Notes: generated by a model not told the origin, from the letters alone. A DNA stretch of 64,000 nucleotides from Rhizobium sp. CFBP 8762 (GCF_014841565.1 NZ_JACYUD010000008.1:212247-276246), one strand, 5' to 3'. Shown: positions 43,816 to 53,497, numbered from the stretch's first letter. Made by a program: numbers and translations.

Positions 43816-45285
43816 TCAGCGATTGAGACCGCCGATGTGGAAGCTCTTCATTTCCAGATATTCCTCGATGCCGCACTGCGCGCCCTCGCGGCCCAGCCCG
43901 GATTGCTTGATACCGCCAAAGGGTGCAACCTCGGTGGATACCAAGCCGGTGTTGAGCCCGACCATGCCGAACTCCAGTGCCTCGGCAACGCGCCAGGAGC
44001 GCGTCAGACCTTCAGTATAGAAATAGGCAGCCAGACCGAAGGGCGTGGCATTGGCAATGCTTATGGCTTCAGCTTCCGTTTTGAACCGGAACAGGGGCGC
44101 GACCGGGCCAAAGGTTTCCTCATTGGCCAACGCCATCTCAGTCGTTGCATCACCCAGAACCATCGGCGTGGCGTATTGCAGGCCGTCCGGCATGGACGCA
44201 GCGCGCGAAAGAAGCTTTGCGCCCTTCGCCAGCGCATCCTCGACGTGGCGATTGATCTTGTCGATAGCAGCCGCATTGATCATCGGGCCGATATCCACCG
44301 CGTCCTCTTGTCCGGGACCGACGCGCATGGCCGATACCCGCGCGGAGAGCCTTGCTGCAAAGTCATCGTAAACGCCTGCCTGCACCAGAATGCGGTTGGA
44401 ACACACACAGGTCTGTCCTCCATTGCGGAACTTGGAAACGATTGCGCCCTCAACAGCCAGATCGAGATCGGCATCATCAAAGACAATGAATGGTGCGTTG
44501 CCACCAAGTTCGAGGCTCAAGCGTTTGATACTGTCGGCTGCACCGCGCATCAGCAATGCGCCGATGCGGGTAGAGCCGGTGAACGATATCTTCCGGACAG
44601 TCTCATTGGCCATCAATTCGGTGCCGATGTCGCCTGGCATGCCGGTGACAATGTTGACAACGCCAGCGGGAATGCCTGCGCGTTGCGCCAGAACGCCGAG
44701 CGCCAAAGCGGAAAACGGCGTGAACTCCGACGGCTTGACCACCACTGTACAGCCCGCCGCAAGCGCTGGCGCGACCTTGCGGGTGATCATGGCATTGGGA
44801 AAGTTCCAGGGGGTAATGATAGCACAGACGCCCACCGCCTCTTTCAGCACCACGATCCGTCGATCCGCCGTCGGTGATGGAATGGTCGTTCCGCCGATAC
44901 GGCGCGCTTCCTCGGCAAACCATTTGACAAAAGACGCGCCGTAGCGGATCTCGCCCAAGGCTTCACTCAGCGGTTTGCCTTGCTCCAGTGTCAGGATCAA
45001 CGCCAGATCCTGTTCATGCTCCAGCATCAGCCCATGCCACTTTTCCAAAAGGACCGCGCGCTCCCCATGGAGCCGCGCCCTCCATGCGGCCAGAGCCTCC
45101 TGCGCTGCCACAATGGCGCTGCGCGTTTCATCACGACCAGCATCTGGCACATGGCCGATGGTCAACTGGCTGGCGGGATCGACGACGGGCACGGTTGCAC
45201 CGGAGCGCGCGTTCTGCCACGCGCCTCCAATCAGGCATTGTTGGCGCAAAAGAGTAGGGTCACGTAGATCGCTGAACGTTTTCAT
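43816..45285 (-). CDS. gabD: NAD(P)-dependent succinate-semialdehyde dehydrogenase
   Basis: 489-residue aldehyde dehydrogenase that oxidises succinic semialdehyde to succinate. Motifs: PWNFPNAMITRKVAPALAAG (cofactor entry), FTGSTRIG, LELGGNAPFIVFDDADLD (catalytic Glu), and NGGQTCVCSNRILV with two cysteines spaced by one residue, the redox-switch pattern described for GabD. It is the last gene of a six-gene operon, which fits a final step feeding the TCA cycle from a 4-carbon amine or amino acid. Confidence 0.92.
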   Translation of the reverse strand: MKTFSDLRDPTLLRQQCLIGGAWQNARSGATVPVVDPASQLTIGHVPDAGRDETRSAIVAAQEALAAWRARLHGERAVLLEKWHGLMLEHEQDLALILTLEQGKPLSEALGEIRYGASFVKWFAEEARRIGGTTIPSPTADRRIVVLKEAVGVCAIITPWNFPNAMITRKVAPALAAGCTVVVKPSEFTPFSALALGVLAQRAGIPAGVVNIVTGMPGDIGTELMANETVRKISFTGSTRIGALLMRGAADSIKRLSLELGGNAPFIVFDDADLDLAVEGAIVSKFRNGGQTCVCSNRILVQAGVYDDFAARLSARVSAMRVGPGQEDAVDIGPMINAAAIDKINRHVEDALAKGAKLLSRAASMPDGLQYATPMVLGDATTEMALANEETFGPVAPLFRFKTEAEAISIANATPFGLAAYFYTEGLTRSWRVAEALEFGMVGLNTGLVSTEVAPFGGIKQSGLGREGAQCGIEEYLEMKSFHIGGLNR

Positions 45286-45297
45286 AAAACTTGCCTT

Positions 45298-46341
45298 TCA
45301 TACGAGCGACGACAACACAGCGGCGGTGACAGCCTCTGTCCGGTCCTTGCCCGGGGTGGTGCCGATGCCGCGTGCTGTCGCCGCTTCAATGGCCGCGAGA
45401 ATATCGGCGGCAGCCCCGGGTTCTCCCAGATGATCCAGCATCATGGCCGCTGACCAGATGGCCGCTATCGGGTTGGCGATGCCCAGATGGGCAATATCCG
45501 GTGCGGAGCCGTGGACCGGTTCGAACATGGATGGGGCCTGCCTGCCGGGGTGGATGTTGGCAGAGGCTGCAAAGCCCAACCCGCCCTGTATTGCCGCGCC
45601 GAGATCGGTCAGGATGTCGCCGAACAGGTTGGAGGCCACAACAACATCGAGGCTTTCCGGTGCCATGACCATGCGTGCCGCCATGGCGTCGATATGGTAA
45701 CTGGTCACGTCGACATCGGGATACTCGGGTTTCAGTTGCTCCGTCACCTCATCCCAAAACACCATGGAGTATTTCTGCGCGTTGGATTTGGTTACGGATG
45801 CCAGCTTGCCGCGTCGCTTGCGCGCCTGCTCAAAAGCAAAGCGCAGGATACGCTCGACACCGGTGCGGGTGAAAATGGAGGTTTCGACGGCCACCTCATC
45901 GGGCGTGCCCACATGCACACGCCCGCCAGCACCGGAATACTCACCCTCGGTGTTTTCCCGAATGCAGAGAATGTCGAACTGACGTGCTTTCAAGGGCCCC
46001 TCGACCCCCGGCAAAAGCCGGTGGGGGCGGATATTGGCATATTGCACGAACGCTTTGCGGATAGGCAGAAGCAGGCCATGCAACGATACTGAGTCCGGCA
46101 CCTGCGCGGGCCAGCCAACGGCACCGAGGAAGATTGCATCAAAACCACGCAACGTTTCGACGCCGTCCGGCGGCATCATCGCGCCCGTTTGCTTGTAGAA
46201 GGCGCAGGACCATGGATAGGTTTGCGTGGCCAGTGCAAAACCTCCCCGCCGCGCGGCCGCTTCCAGCACTTGGCCTGCGGCATCCGTTACGGGCACGCCA
46301 ATGCCATCGCCCGGTATCAGTGCTATGGAATAGGTCTTCAT
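45298..46341 (-). CDS. Tartrate/D-malate dehydrogenase family (TtuC/DmlA)
   Basis: 347-residue metal- and NAD-dependent beta-decarboxylating dehydrogenase (isocitrate/isopropylmalate family). It shows IALIPGDGIGVPVTDAAGQV, CIRENTEGEYSGAGGRVH, TKSNAQKYSMVFWDEV and VVASNLFGDILTDLGAAIQG. The substitution pattern is that of tartrate dehydrogenase/decarboxylase and D-malate dehydrogenase, not LeuB. Its role among amine-catabolism genes is unclear; it lies 12 bp from both neighbours in the operon. Confidence 0.88.
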   Translation of the reverse strand: MKTYSIALIPGDGIGVPVTDAAGQVLEAAARRGGFALATQTYPWSCAFYKQTGAMMPPDGVETLRGFDAIFLGAVGWPAQVPDSVSLHGLLLPIRKAFVQYANIRPHRLLPGVEGPLKARQFDILCIRENTEGEYSGAGGRVHVGTPDEVAVETSIFTRTGVERILRFAFEQARKRRGKLASVTKSNAQKYSMVFWDEVTEQLKPEYPDVDVTSYHIDAMAARMVMAPESLDVVVASNLFGDILTDLGAAIQGGLGFAASANIHPGRQAPSMFEPVHGSAPDIAHLGIANPIAAIWSAAMMLDHLGEPGAAADILAAIEAATARGIGTTPGKDRTEAVTAAVLSSLV

Positions 46342-46353
46342 CGTTTGCTTGTC

Positions 46354-47817
46354 CTAAACATCGATCAGCACGCTCTTTGACTTTCGGTTGGCCTGATAGG
46401 CTTCCCGGCCAAGGTCTTTGCCAATACCGGAACTTTTGTAGCCGCCGGTGGGCAGAATATGATCGCGCGAACGGCCATACCGGTTGACCCATACCGTTCC
46501 GGCCTGAAGCGCCCGCGTGACGCGGATGGCGCGGGACACATCCTGCGTAAACACGCCGGCGGCCAGCCCGTAGGTGGGGTGGTCCGCCAGTGCCAGCGCC
46601 TCGTCTTCGTGTTGAAATGTCTGAACTGTAAGAACCGGTCCGAAGATTTCCTCCGTCAACGCGGGCGACGACGGCTCAAGATTGCCAAGCAGGGTTGGCG
46701 CATAGAAATAACCGGCGCTGTCCAGCGGGCCGCCTCCCGCGTATGTTTCAGCACCTGCACGTCGCGCCGTCTGGACAATGCTGTCGATCCTGTCGATCTG
46801 GGCTTGTGAAATGACGGGCGAATATTGTGTATCCGCATCCCATGTGGGACCGGGTCGAGCCTCGGAGATCAGGACCAGAATTGCATCAACCAGCGCGTCT
46901 GCCACCCGCGCATCCACGATTAGCCGTGATCCTGCAACACAGGCCTGCCCCGCATTGAACAGAATGCTGGATGCAACAGCTTTTGCGGTACGGCTGAGAT
47001 CGGCATCGGCAAACACCAGTTGCGGGCTTTTGCCGCCCAGTTCCAGTGTCATGGGTTTGATGCCGGTGCGCGCGACATTTGCCATGATCGCTGCCCCCGC
47101 AACCGTCGAGCCGGTAAAGCTGACCTTGCCGATTTCGGGATGGCCCGTCAGCGCCGTTCCCGTTACCGCGCCATTTCCCAGCACAATGTTGATCAACCCG
47201 GCGGGGAGACCGGCGCGCACGGACAGTTCGGCCAGATACAGGGTTGAAAACGGCGTAAGCTCGGATGGCTTCAGCACCACCGCGTTGCCTGCGGCCAGCG
47301 CAGGCCCCAACTTCCAACCGGCCATGGACAGCGGAAAGTTCCATGGCGTAATGGCACCCACAACCCCGTAGGGTTCGGTCATGATCATACCCAGACTGCC
47401 GCTCGCCGTTGGCACCAGATCGCTGCCCTCCTTATCGGCAAATTCCGCGAAGAACCGGATTTGCTCGGCAGTCACGGCGATATCACCATCGACGAGTTGG
47501 CCCACGGGCCGCGTGGATGAGACCGCTTCCAGCCGGGCCAGCGTTTCGGCTTCCGCCTCAATCAAATCGGCCCAGCGGTGAAGCGCTTTGGTACGCTCAC
47601 GGGGTCGTTCAGTTGCCCAGCCGCTGTCTTTCAGGGCGCGTTTGCCCGCCTGCACGGCTTCATCCACCAGTTCGACACTGGCAATGGGGCAATCAGCATA
47701 CAGCACGCCGTCCGATGGGCGGCGCATGGGCATTTCGCCCTTGGCGGGCACCATTTTACCGCCGATGAAATGGCCACGCGGCAGATCGACACTCTCCGGC
47801 GAAAAGCTAAGAGACAT
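46354..47817 (-). CDS. Aldehyde dehydrogenase (aminoaldehyde type likely)
   Basis: 487 residues, NAD(P)-dependent. PWNFPLSMAGWKLGPALAAG, FTGSTVAG, LELGGKSPQLVFADADL (Glu) and FNAGQACVAGSRLIV (catalytic Cys) are present. It resembles gamma-aminobutyraldehyde/betaine aldehyde enzymes (PuuC-like) more than GabD. It starts at ATG 47817, overlapping the cupin gene by 11 bp in another frame; the longer frame is rejected. It probably oxidises the aldehyde made by an FAD oxidase of the cluster. Confidence 0.88.
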   Translation of the reverse strand: MSLSFSPESVDLPRGHFIGGKMVPAKGEMPMRRPSDGVLYADCPIASVELVDEAVQAGKRALKDSGWATERPRERTKALHRWADLIEAEAETLARLEAVSSTRPVGQLVDGDIAVTAEQIRFFAEFADKEGSDLVPTASGSLGMIMTEPYGVVGAITPWNFPLSMAGWKLGPALAAGNAVVLKPSELTPFSTLYLAELSVRAGLPAGLINIVLGNGAVTGTALTGHPEIGKVSFTGSTVAGAAIMANVARTGIKPMTLELGGKSPQLVFADADLSRTAKAVASSILFNAGQACVAGSRLIVDARVADALVDAILVLISEARPGPTWDADTQYSPVISQAQIDRIDSIVQTARRAGAETYAGGGPLDSAGYFYAPTLLGNLEPSSPALTEEIFGPVLTVQTFQHEDEALALADHPTYGLAAGVFTQDVSRAIRVTRALQAGTVWVNRYGRSRDHILPTGGYKSSGIGKDLGREAYQANRKSKSVLIDV

Positions 47818-48172
47818 GATCGGTGGCCGTGACATAGATTTTCCGCACGGTCTCAATGGTACGCCACACGCCGACAAAACCTGGCTTCATCACGAAACTA
47901 TCGCCGGCTTTGAACGTGAATGTCTCGCCGTCCTTTTCCGTAATTTCGACGTAGCCGGAAATCAGATGGCAAAACTCGAAGGTGGTGCCCTTGATCGAAT
48001 GGGTTTCGCCGGGTGTTGCCTCCCATATGCCGGTGTGGACGGTATCATCTCGCGACGCATCCTGCGGCCATGTATTGAACGAGGGGTCGCCGGAAATCAG
48101 CCGTTCAGGCGTTGGTCGGGATTCACGCAGTGCCGTTTTCGGATTGGTCTCAATACGGGTGATCAGGGACAT
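47807..48172 (-). CDS. Cupin-domain protein (DUF861-like)
   Basis: 121 residues forming one cupin barrel: THSIKGTTFEFCHLISGYVE, then KAGDSFVMKPGFVGVWRT. It belongs to the Cupin_3 type seen near ureidoglycine aminohydrolase and in amino-acid gene clusters; only one of the usual metal-binding histidines per motif is evident, so enzymatic activity is uncertain. ATG 48172 has a strong AGGAGG; an upstream in-frame start is rejected. Third gene of the operon. Confidence 0.82.
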   Translation of the reverse strand: MSLITRIETNPKTALRESRPTPERLISGDPSFNTWPQDASRDDTVHTGIWEATPGETHSIKGTTFEFCHLISGYVEITEKDGETFTFKAGDSFVMKPGFVGVWRTIETVRKIYVTATDHVS

Positions 48173-48188
48173 AAACGCTTTCCTCCTA

Positions 48189-49112
48189 CTAATAACCACG
48201 GCTGCGATCCACGAGGCCGACGAGCGCCTCGCCGGCTTCGTGGCGAATGATATTGTCGATAACTGCCGTGGCAGCCGAATCCGATTGCGTGATACTGGCG
48301 ATATGGGGGGTCAGAATAATATTCGGATGCTGCCAGAACGGATGGTCGGCAGGCAACGGCTCCGGGTCGGTGACATCCAGCACGGCACCGCAGAGATGGC
48401 CGCTGTCCAGTGCAGCGAGCAGCGCGGTTTCATCCAGTTGCGGACCACGCCCGGCATGGACAAGGCTGGCACCGACGGGAAGAGCGGCAAACAGATCGGC
48501 ATTCAGAATACCGCGAGTTTCCGCCGTCAAGGGCAGGAGACAGACCAGAATATCGACCTGCGCCAAAAAATCTTTCCGTTGCTCGGCCCCTGAGAAACAC
48601 GTGACATCGGGAATGACATGCGCGCTCCGGCTCCAGCCCGACAACACAAAGCCAAAGTTTTTCAGCGATTCAAGAACGGCCTGCCCCATCATTCCAAGGC
48701 CGAGAATACCAACGCGCCTTTCCGCTGCCGGGGTGACGGGATGCGGTGTCCATTCCCCCCGGCTCTGCTGTGCGAGATACACAGGCAGATTGCGATGCAA
48801 AGCCAGCACTGCCATCGTGACATAGTCCCGAACCATGCGCATTACACCAGCGTCCACCATGCGAACAAGTTTGACCCAGCGAGGAAGCGCGCCCAACTGA
48901 AACTGGTCGACACCAGCGCCAATGGAAAACAAGACTTCAAGATTGGTGTATCGTGCCAGATCGTCCGGCGCGGTCCACGATAGCAGATAGCGAACCGCCG
49001 CCGGATCAACCGAGTGGGCATCCGTGATGAAAGGAAGCTGCCCAAGGCGGTCTGCAAAAGCGGCAGAAAAAACGCGCGCTCGCTCCGGCGTTGAAAGAAA
49101 CAGAAAAGCCAT
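48189..49112 (-). CDS. ghrA: Glyoxylate/hydroxypyruvate reductase A type
   Basis: 307-residue D-2-hydroxyacid dehydrogenase. NAD(P) site RRVGILGLGMMGQAVLESLK, catalytic Arg in VHAGRGPQLD, Glu in VLDVTDPEPLPADHPFW and His in LTPHIASIT. The ghrA form lacks the usual first 30 or so residues of other hydroxyacid dehydrogenases and starts MAFLFLST. It reduces a 2-oxoacid. It is 16 bp before the cupin gene and 107 bp after the argE-like gene. Confidence 0.87.
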   Translation of the reverse strand: MAFLFLSTPERARVFSAAFADRLGQLPFITDAHSVDPAAVRYLLSWTAPDDLARYTNLEVLFSIGAGVDQFQLGALPRWVKLVRMVDAGVMRMVRDYVTMAVLALHRNLPVYLAQQSRGEWTPHPVTPAAERRVGILGLGMMGQAVLESLKNFGFVLSGWSRSAHVIPDVTCFSGAEQRKDFLAQVDILVCLLPLTAETRGILNADLFAALPVGASLVHAGRGPQLDETALLAALDSGHLCGAVLDVTDPEPLPADHPFWQHPNIILTPHIASITQSDSAATAVIDNIIRHEAGEALVGLVDRSRGY

Positions 49113-49219
49113 GCGGCGGCGCTCCAGCGGAAGGTAGACCTATGGTTTCCCAAACAGCGCCGCAGGATGCGCTGAACCAGACCCAGCCCACGGCACATTG
49201 CACCAAAAACCGTGGCACA

Positions 49220-50344
49220 TCATGCACACATCCTTTGGCCAAGAATGTCGATCATGCGTCGGCAGGCAGACAACTCGTCCCGTTCTATGTATTCATTGGC
49301 GCGATGGGCGCGGGCGATATCGCCCGGACCACAGATAATGGCCGGGATGCCAGCGGCTTGGTATAGCCCGGCTTCAGTGCCGTAGCTCACAGCCGCAAGC
49401 GGGGCCTGCCCGGTTATTTCTGCCATCATTGCAGCCAAGGGCGCATCTTCGGCCAGCGACAATGCAGGATATTGACTGGTCACCGTCCAACTCGTTTCAA
49501 AACCTTGGGCGTCGAGGTCGGCAAGCACTTGGCGGATCGGGTCCAGCAACACAACGGGCGACTGTCCGGAAATTGCACGCGCTTCAATGTCAGCGCTGCA
49601 GTGATCAGGAATAATATTGATGGCCTGCCCCCCATGGATCATTCCCACCTGAAGGGATGAGTAGGGCGGCTCGAACGCGCTTTCGAACGGACCATCCGTC
49701 AACCCGCGGGCGGCATCAACCGCCGTGCTCAAAACGCTTGCCATCGCATGAACGGCATTCAGCCCTTGATCCGGGCGTGATGAATGGCCAGCTCGGCCAC
49801 GAACCTCCAGGTGAGCCGCTGCCTTACCCTTATGGGCGCGTATGGCGCGCAGACCACTGGGCTCTCCCACGATACAGGCCTGCGGCAAGGCACAGAGATC
49901 AGGCAGCAGCGCCAGCAAGTGCGGCACACCACGGCATCCCGCTTCCTCATCATAGGAAAACGCCAGATGAACTGGCCGGGTGAGTGGACGTTTTGCCAGC
50001 TCCGGCAGCGCAGCAAGCGCGCAGGCCAAAAACCCTTTCATATCACTGGTGCCCCGTCCATAAAGACGTCCATGCTCAGCACGCATCGTAAAAGGGTCTG
50101 ATAACCAGTCGGGCTCGTTGGCAGGCACCACATCCATATGGCCCGAGAGAACAAGGCCGGGAACGAACCGAGGGCCGACGGTGATGAGGAGATTGGCCCT
50201 GTCGCCTTCCGGCCCCATCGCCACAGTCACTTCGGCCCCACACGCTCTTGCATAGGTGACGATCCAGTCGACAATGGCAGCATTGCCCGTGCCAACGATT
50301 GAAGGCAACGCGATCAAGTGTGCCAATATTTCGTCTTGCTCCAT
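49220..50344 (-). CDS. ArgE/DapE-type amidohydrolase (acetylornithine deacetylase family)
   Basis: A 374-residue M20 metallopeptidase-fold deacetylase. LVLSGHMDVVPANEPDW (metal His/Asp), GRGTSDMKGF, FSYDEEAGCRG (catalytic Glu pair) and RGRAGHSSRPDQG (dimer-domain His) match ArgE closely. Arginine biosynthesis genes are absent here; it heads a catabolic operon, so an N-acetylated amine or amino acid is a likelier substrate than biosynthetic acetylornithine. It diverges from a GNAT gene over 184 bp with a strong dyad. Confidence 0.88.
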   Translation of the reverse strand: MEQDEILAHLIALPSIVGTGNAAIVDWIVTYARACGAEVTVAMGPEGDRANLLITVGPRFVPGLVLSGHMDVVPANEPDWLSDPFTMRAEHGRLYGRGTSDMKGFLACALAALPELAKRPLTRPVHLAFSYDEEAGCRGVPHLLALLPDLCALPQACIVGEPSGLRAIRAHKGKAAAHLEVRGRAGHSSRPDQGLNAVHAMASVLSTAVDAARGLTDGPFESAFEPPYSSLQVGMIHGGQAINIIPDHCSADIEARAISGQSPVVLLDPIRQVLADLDAQGFETSWTVTSQYPALSLAEDAPLAAMMAEITGQAPLAAVSYGTEAGLYQAAGIPAIICGPGDIARAHRANEYIERDELSACRRMIDILGQRMCA

Positions 50345-50478
50345 GGTGCCTCGCTCTGCTGGCTTGCCTGTAACACTGCCAGCATAGGCGTCAGATCAGG
50401 GGTAACACGCCAAATGTGCGGGCTGCGCAGTGTAAACTGCTGAAAACAGCCCTATTTCGAGCGGGACATACGGCAGTT

Positions 50479-50497
50479 TTCAACGATACTCGTTGAA
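50479..50497. promoter_or_regulatory. Operator-like dyad between argE-like and GNAT genes
   Basis: TTCAACGATACTCGTTGAA: two perfect 8-bp arms separated by TAC, 32 bp before the GNAT start. Position and symmetry fit an operator shared by divergent genes. The regulator is not known; the nearest candidate is the Lrp gene at 53021. Confidence 0.6.
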
Positions 50498-50528
50498 CAA
50501 GAGCGATTCTAAGGACGAAATCGTAGTG

Positions 50529-51410
50529 ATGACCGAAACGATGCAGTTGGAATCCTTTCAGCTCTCCCTGTGTGACATCGTGGATGTAGACCTGGAAAAC
50601 CTGCATGCCCTGTCTCTGTCCGTTCGCTGGCCGCACCGAACGAAGGACTGGCAGATGCTGCGCGAGAACGGGCACGGCATCGTGGCGCGGGATGCGATTG
50701 GACGGGTTTTTGCATCTGCCATGTGGTTCCCCTACGCACCCGATTTTGCCACGCTGGGTATGGTGATCACGTCGCCGCGACTACAGACTCACGGCGCGGC
50801 GCGCTGGCTGATGAACCACGCGATGAGGCAGATCGGAACCCGTCCGCTCCGGCTGAACGCGACCCATGCGGCGCGCAGGCTTTATCAGTCCCTGGGCTTC
50901 AAAATTGAGAAGACTGTCTATCAACGACAGGGAACCGTTATACCTTATGTCGCGCCGGATGTGCCGCACGACGCCGTTCTGCGCGACGTGACGCCAGCCC
51001 ATCTTGCTGATTTGGTGAAACTCGATCACCAAGCCTTCGGTGCCAGACGTACGGCTCTGTTTACCCATCTGCTGTCGGTGTCCAAAGGCATGGCGCTGCT
51101 TCGGGACGGCGAGATAGCGGCTTTTTCCCTGTCACGCCAGTTTGGACGAGGCACCTTGATTGGGCCAGTGGTCGCGGCTGACGATAGGGACGCGATAGCG
51201 GTCATCCACCCCCTGATCGCCGCGCATGTTGGCCAGTTCCTGCGGATCGACACACGGCAGGACACAGGCGCATTTGCGGATTTCCTCGCGCAATCCGGCC
51301 TGCCGGTTTTCGACACCGTGACGAGCATGTCGCTTGGCGGCGACTGGCTGGACGCATCCCCCACCCAGGCCCTGAAAACCTACGCGCTGGTCACGCAGGC
51401 TTTGAGCTGA
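50529..51410 (+). CDS. Two-domain GNAT acetyltransferase, paralogue A
   Basis: 293 residues with two GNAT-like halves: the first about 20-150 (LGMVITSPRLQTHGAARWLM is the acetyl-CoA loop, ARRLYQSLGF the typical end), the second about 160-290. It shares RWPHRxxDW, TxxMV, LYxxLGF and GPxVA landmarks with the gene at 60379. The A-loop (Q/R-x-x-G-x-A) is weaker here than in the paralogue. Start 50529 is chosen over a TTG at 50493. Substrate unknown; a small amine is suggested by context. Confidence 0.8.
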   Translation: MTETMQLESFQLSLCDIVDVDLENLHALSLSVRWPHRTKDWQMLRENGHGIVARDAIGRVFASAMWFPYAPDFATLGMVITSPRLQTHGAARWLMNHAMRQIGTRPLRLNATHAARRLYQSLGFKIEKTVYQRQGTVIPYVAPDVPHDAVLRDVTPAHLADLVKLDHQAFGARRTALFTHLLSVSKGMALLRDGEIAAFSLSRQFGRGTLIGPVVAADDRDAIAVIHPLIAAHVGQFLRIDTRQDTGAFADFLAQSGLPVFDTVTSMSLGGDWLDASPTQALKTYALVTQALS

Positions 51411-51458
51411 CGGTCTCAGCGGGTTTTTGATGCTTGTTTCATTCCGGTCGTATTGGCT

Positions 51459-52784
51459 CTAAAACTCTGCAACCTTGCCCCATGAGGCGTGTGTGAACCG
51501 CGAGGGATGGTACGGAACGGGGTCCACGATCGGTGGCATTCCTGTGATAATATCGGCCACCAGATGCCCGGCCCCCGGCCCAATGCCGAAGCCGTGACCG
51601 CTGAAACCGGCCGCCAGAACAAGCCCTTGTACAGAATCAATTTCCCCAATAGCCGGAACACCATCCGGCGTGCTGTCGATATAGCCCGCCCAGACGCTGG
51701 TAACCTCCGCTGCCTGTAGGGCAGGCAGCAGAGCGCGCGCGCGTTTCAACGTGTCGTCGATCTGTCTACGGTCTGGCTTCGGATCAAGAATACGCTGGTG
51801 TTCCATCGGGGTCGGCGCATCCAACCGCCACGTTTTCAAAGACTCGTGGCCCGACCGCCAGCCGGTCAGATCACCGGGCGCCAGGCTTTTGTAGCGCTTC
51901 ACAAACATGGGGACAAATTCTCGCGAGAAGCGCAATTGCTGCGGCGTGGGGTCAACCCGTGCACGACCGCTGATGGCGAGCGTATAGCCACCATCACCCC
52001 GGCGCGTGACGGAAACCTCTGACGTATGCAGCGCATCCGGCACACCTTCAACTCCCGCGCTGACCGCCATGATGGATGAGCGGATGGACGCTTGCGGAAA
52101 ACGAATTCCCAGTTGACGACAAAAGGAAGATGCCCACGCCCCTCCGGCCATCACGACGGTTTTGGTACGGATGGTGCCATGCTCGGTTACTACGCCGCTG
52201 ACGCGGCCCGCTTCCAGTTCCAGACCCCGTGCCGCACACATCTGGTGCACAGACCCGCCCTCTTTCAGAACACCGAGCGCCACGAGGGGCGCGGCCCGAA
52301 CGGGGTCGGCGATGCCATCACTGGGGGAAAACACGCCGCCTTTCCAAGCCCGCAAGGTCGAACGCCCCCGCTCCGCAGCTTCGGCGGCATTGAGCATATG
52401 CGTTGTCACACCCACCGTGCGCGCAAAGTCGCGCCAACGCGCCCAACCGGCAATTTCAGCCTCATTATTGCTGAGATAAAGCAGTCCGCATCGGCGGAAG
52501 CCAACATCCTCCCCAATGTCGCCCGCAAGCGTGTCCCAAAGCTCAAGGCTTTTGGTGGACATCGGCAGTTCACGGGCATCGCGGTTCTGCTGTCGGCACC
52601 AACCCCAGTTCCGGCTGGATTGCTCGGCACCAATCAGCCCCTTTTCCACCAGTGCAACACGCAAGCCGCGTCTTGCAAGGTAGTAGGCGGAAAACACACC
52701 TGCGACGCCACCGCCAATCACCACTACATCAGCTTGCGCGGGCAAGGTGGATGAGGTTTCAACCTTCAACAGAGGTGCGGGCAT
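51459..52784 (-). CDS. FAD-dependent amine/D-amino acid oxidoreductase (DadA-like)
   Basis: 441 residues, DAO family. ADVVVIGGGVAGVFSAYYLA binds FAD; EQSSRNWGWCRQQNRDAREL has Asn-Trp-Gly-Trp in the place where many relatives have a Ser-Gly-Arg-Asn-Gly segment; VLAAGFSGHGFGIGPGAGHL is the C-terminal FAD loop. It oxidises a C-N bond; the substrate is unknown. It diverges from the Lrp gene at 53021 and is convergent with the GNAT gene. Confidence 0.85.
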   Translation of the reverse strand: MPAPLLKVETSSTLPAQADVVVIGGGVAGVFSAYYLARRGLRVALVEKGLIGAEQSSRNWGWCRQQNRDARELPMSTKSLELWDTLAGDIGEDVGFRRCGLLYLSNNEAEIAGWARWRDFARTVGVTTHMLNAAEAAERGRSTLRAWKGGVFSPSDGIADPVRAAPLVALGVLKEGGSVHQMCAARGLELEAGRVSGVVTEHGTIRTKTVVMAGGAWASSFCRQLGIRFPQASIRSSIMAVSAGVEGVPDALHTSEVSVTRRGDGGYTLAISGRARVDPTPQQLRFSREFVPMFVKRYKSLAPGDLTGWRSGHESLKTWRLDAPTPMEHQRILDPKPDRRQIDDTLKRARALLPALQAAEVTSVWAGYIDSTPDGVPAIGEIDSVQGLVLAAGFSGHGFGIGPGAGHLVADIITGMPPIVDPVPYHPSRFTHASWGKVAEF

Positions 52785-53020
52785 AGCAGTTTCTCCTGAC
52801 TTGCTGACCTATAACAGGGCCGCAAAAATCATGGTTGCCGCATTGCAACGCGATTTAGCATTTTGTTCTGCCTCTGCATGGTACGTCAGTGCATCGTGCG
52901 CATGTAGTTGCCGTAAAGCTTTTCAAGAACAGCAGATTATTCCTGTTTGACGCCGAAAGCGTTCCGCATAATATGCTGCTTATTCGCGCCAACGCGCAGC
53001 GACAAGCACAGGATGCTTCG

Positions 53021-53497
53021 ATGAAACTGGACCGGATCGACATCAAAATCCTCTCGGAATTGCAAAAGAACGGCCGTATCACCAATGTGGAGCTGGCCGA
53101 TCTGGTAAACCTGTCGCCCAGTCCTTGCCTGATGCGGGTGAAAAAACTGCAATCAGAAGGATATATCCAAAGCTACTCCGCACAGATCAACGTCGCCAAA
53201 CTGGGCCAGACCTTGACGGTCTTCACAGAAATCACACTCAAAAACCATCGCCAGATTGATTTCGCCCGATTTCTGGCGGCCATCGAAAAGATCGATTCCG
53301 TTATCGAATGCCATCTGGTCTCCGGCGGTTACGATTACCTCGTCAAGTTCGTAACAGCGAGCATTGCCGACTACCAGACCATCATGGAACGGCTGATCGA
53401 CATGGATATCGGCATCGACAAATATTTCAGCTTCGTCGTGCTGAAATCCCCCATCGTCAAACCGCACATGCCTTTGAACAGCCTGTTTCCGCTATAG
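53021..53497 (+). CDS. Lrp/AsnC family regulator of the catabolic region
   Basis: 158 residues from ATG 53021 (AGGA upstream; longer frame rejected). HTH: DRIDIKILSELQKNGRITNV then LVNLSPSPCLMRVKKLQSEG. RAM domain: VFTEITLKNH and CHLVSGGYDYLVKF. Divergent from the DadA-like gene across 236 bp, so it probably controls it in response to an amino acid, and perhaps the other units of the region. It is distinct from the Lrp at 8307. Confidence 0.9.
   Translation: MKLDRIDIKILSELQKNGRITNVELADLVNLSPSPCLMRVKKLQSEGYIQSYSAQINVAKLGQTLTVFTEITLKNHRQIDFARFLAAIEKIDSVIECHLVSGGYDYLVKFVTASIADYQTIMERLIDMDIGIDKYFSFVVLKSPIVKPHMPLNSLFPL

Noticed and set aside
43837..44877. Plus-strand frame opposite gabD
   Set aside because: Antisense shadow; no domain.
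50493..50528. TTG start for the GNAT gene
   Set aside because: It would begin inside the second arm of the dyad at 50479-50497; ATG 50529 is preferred.
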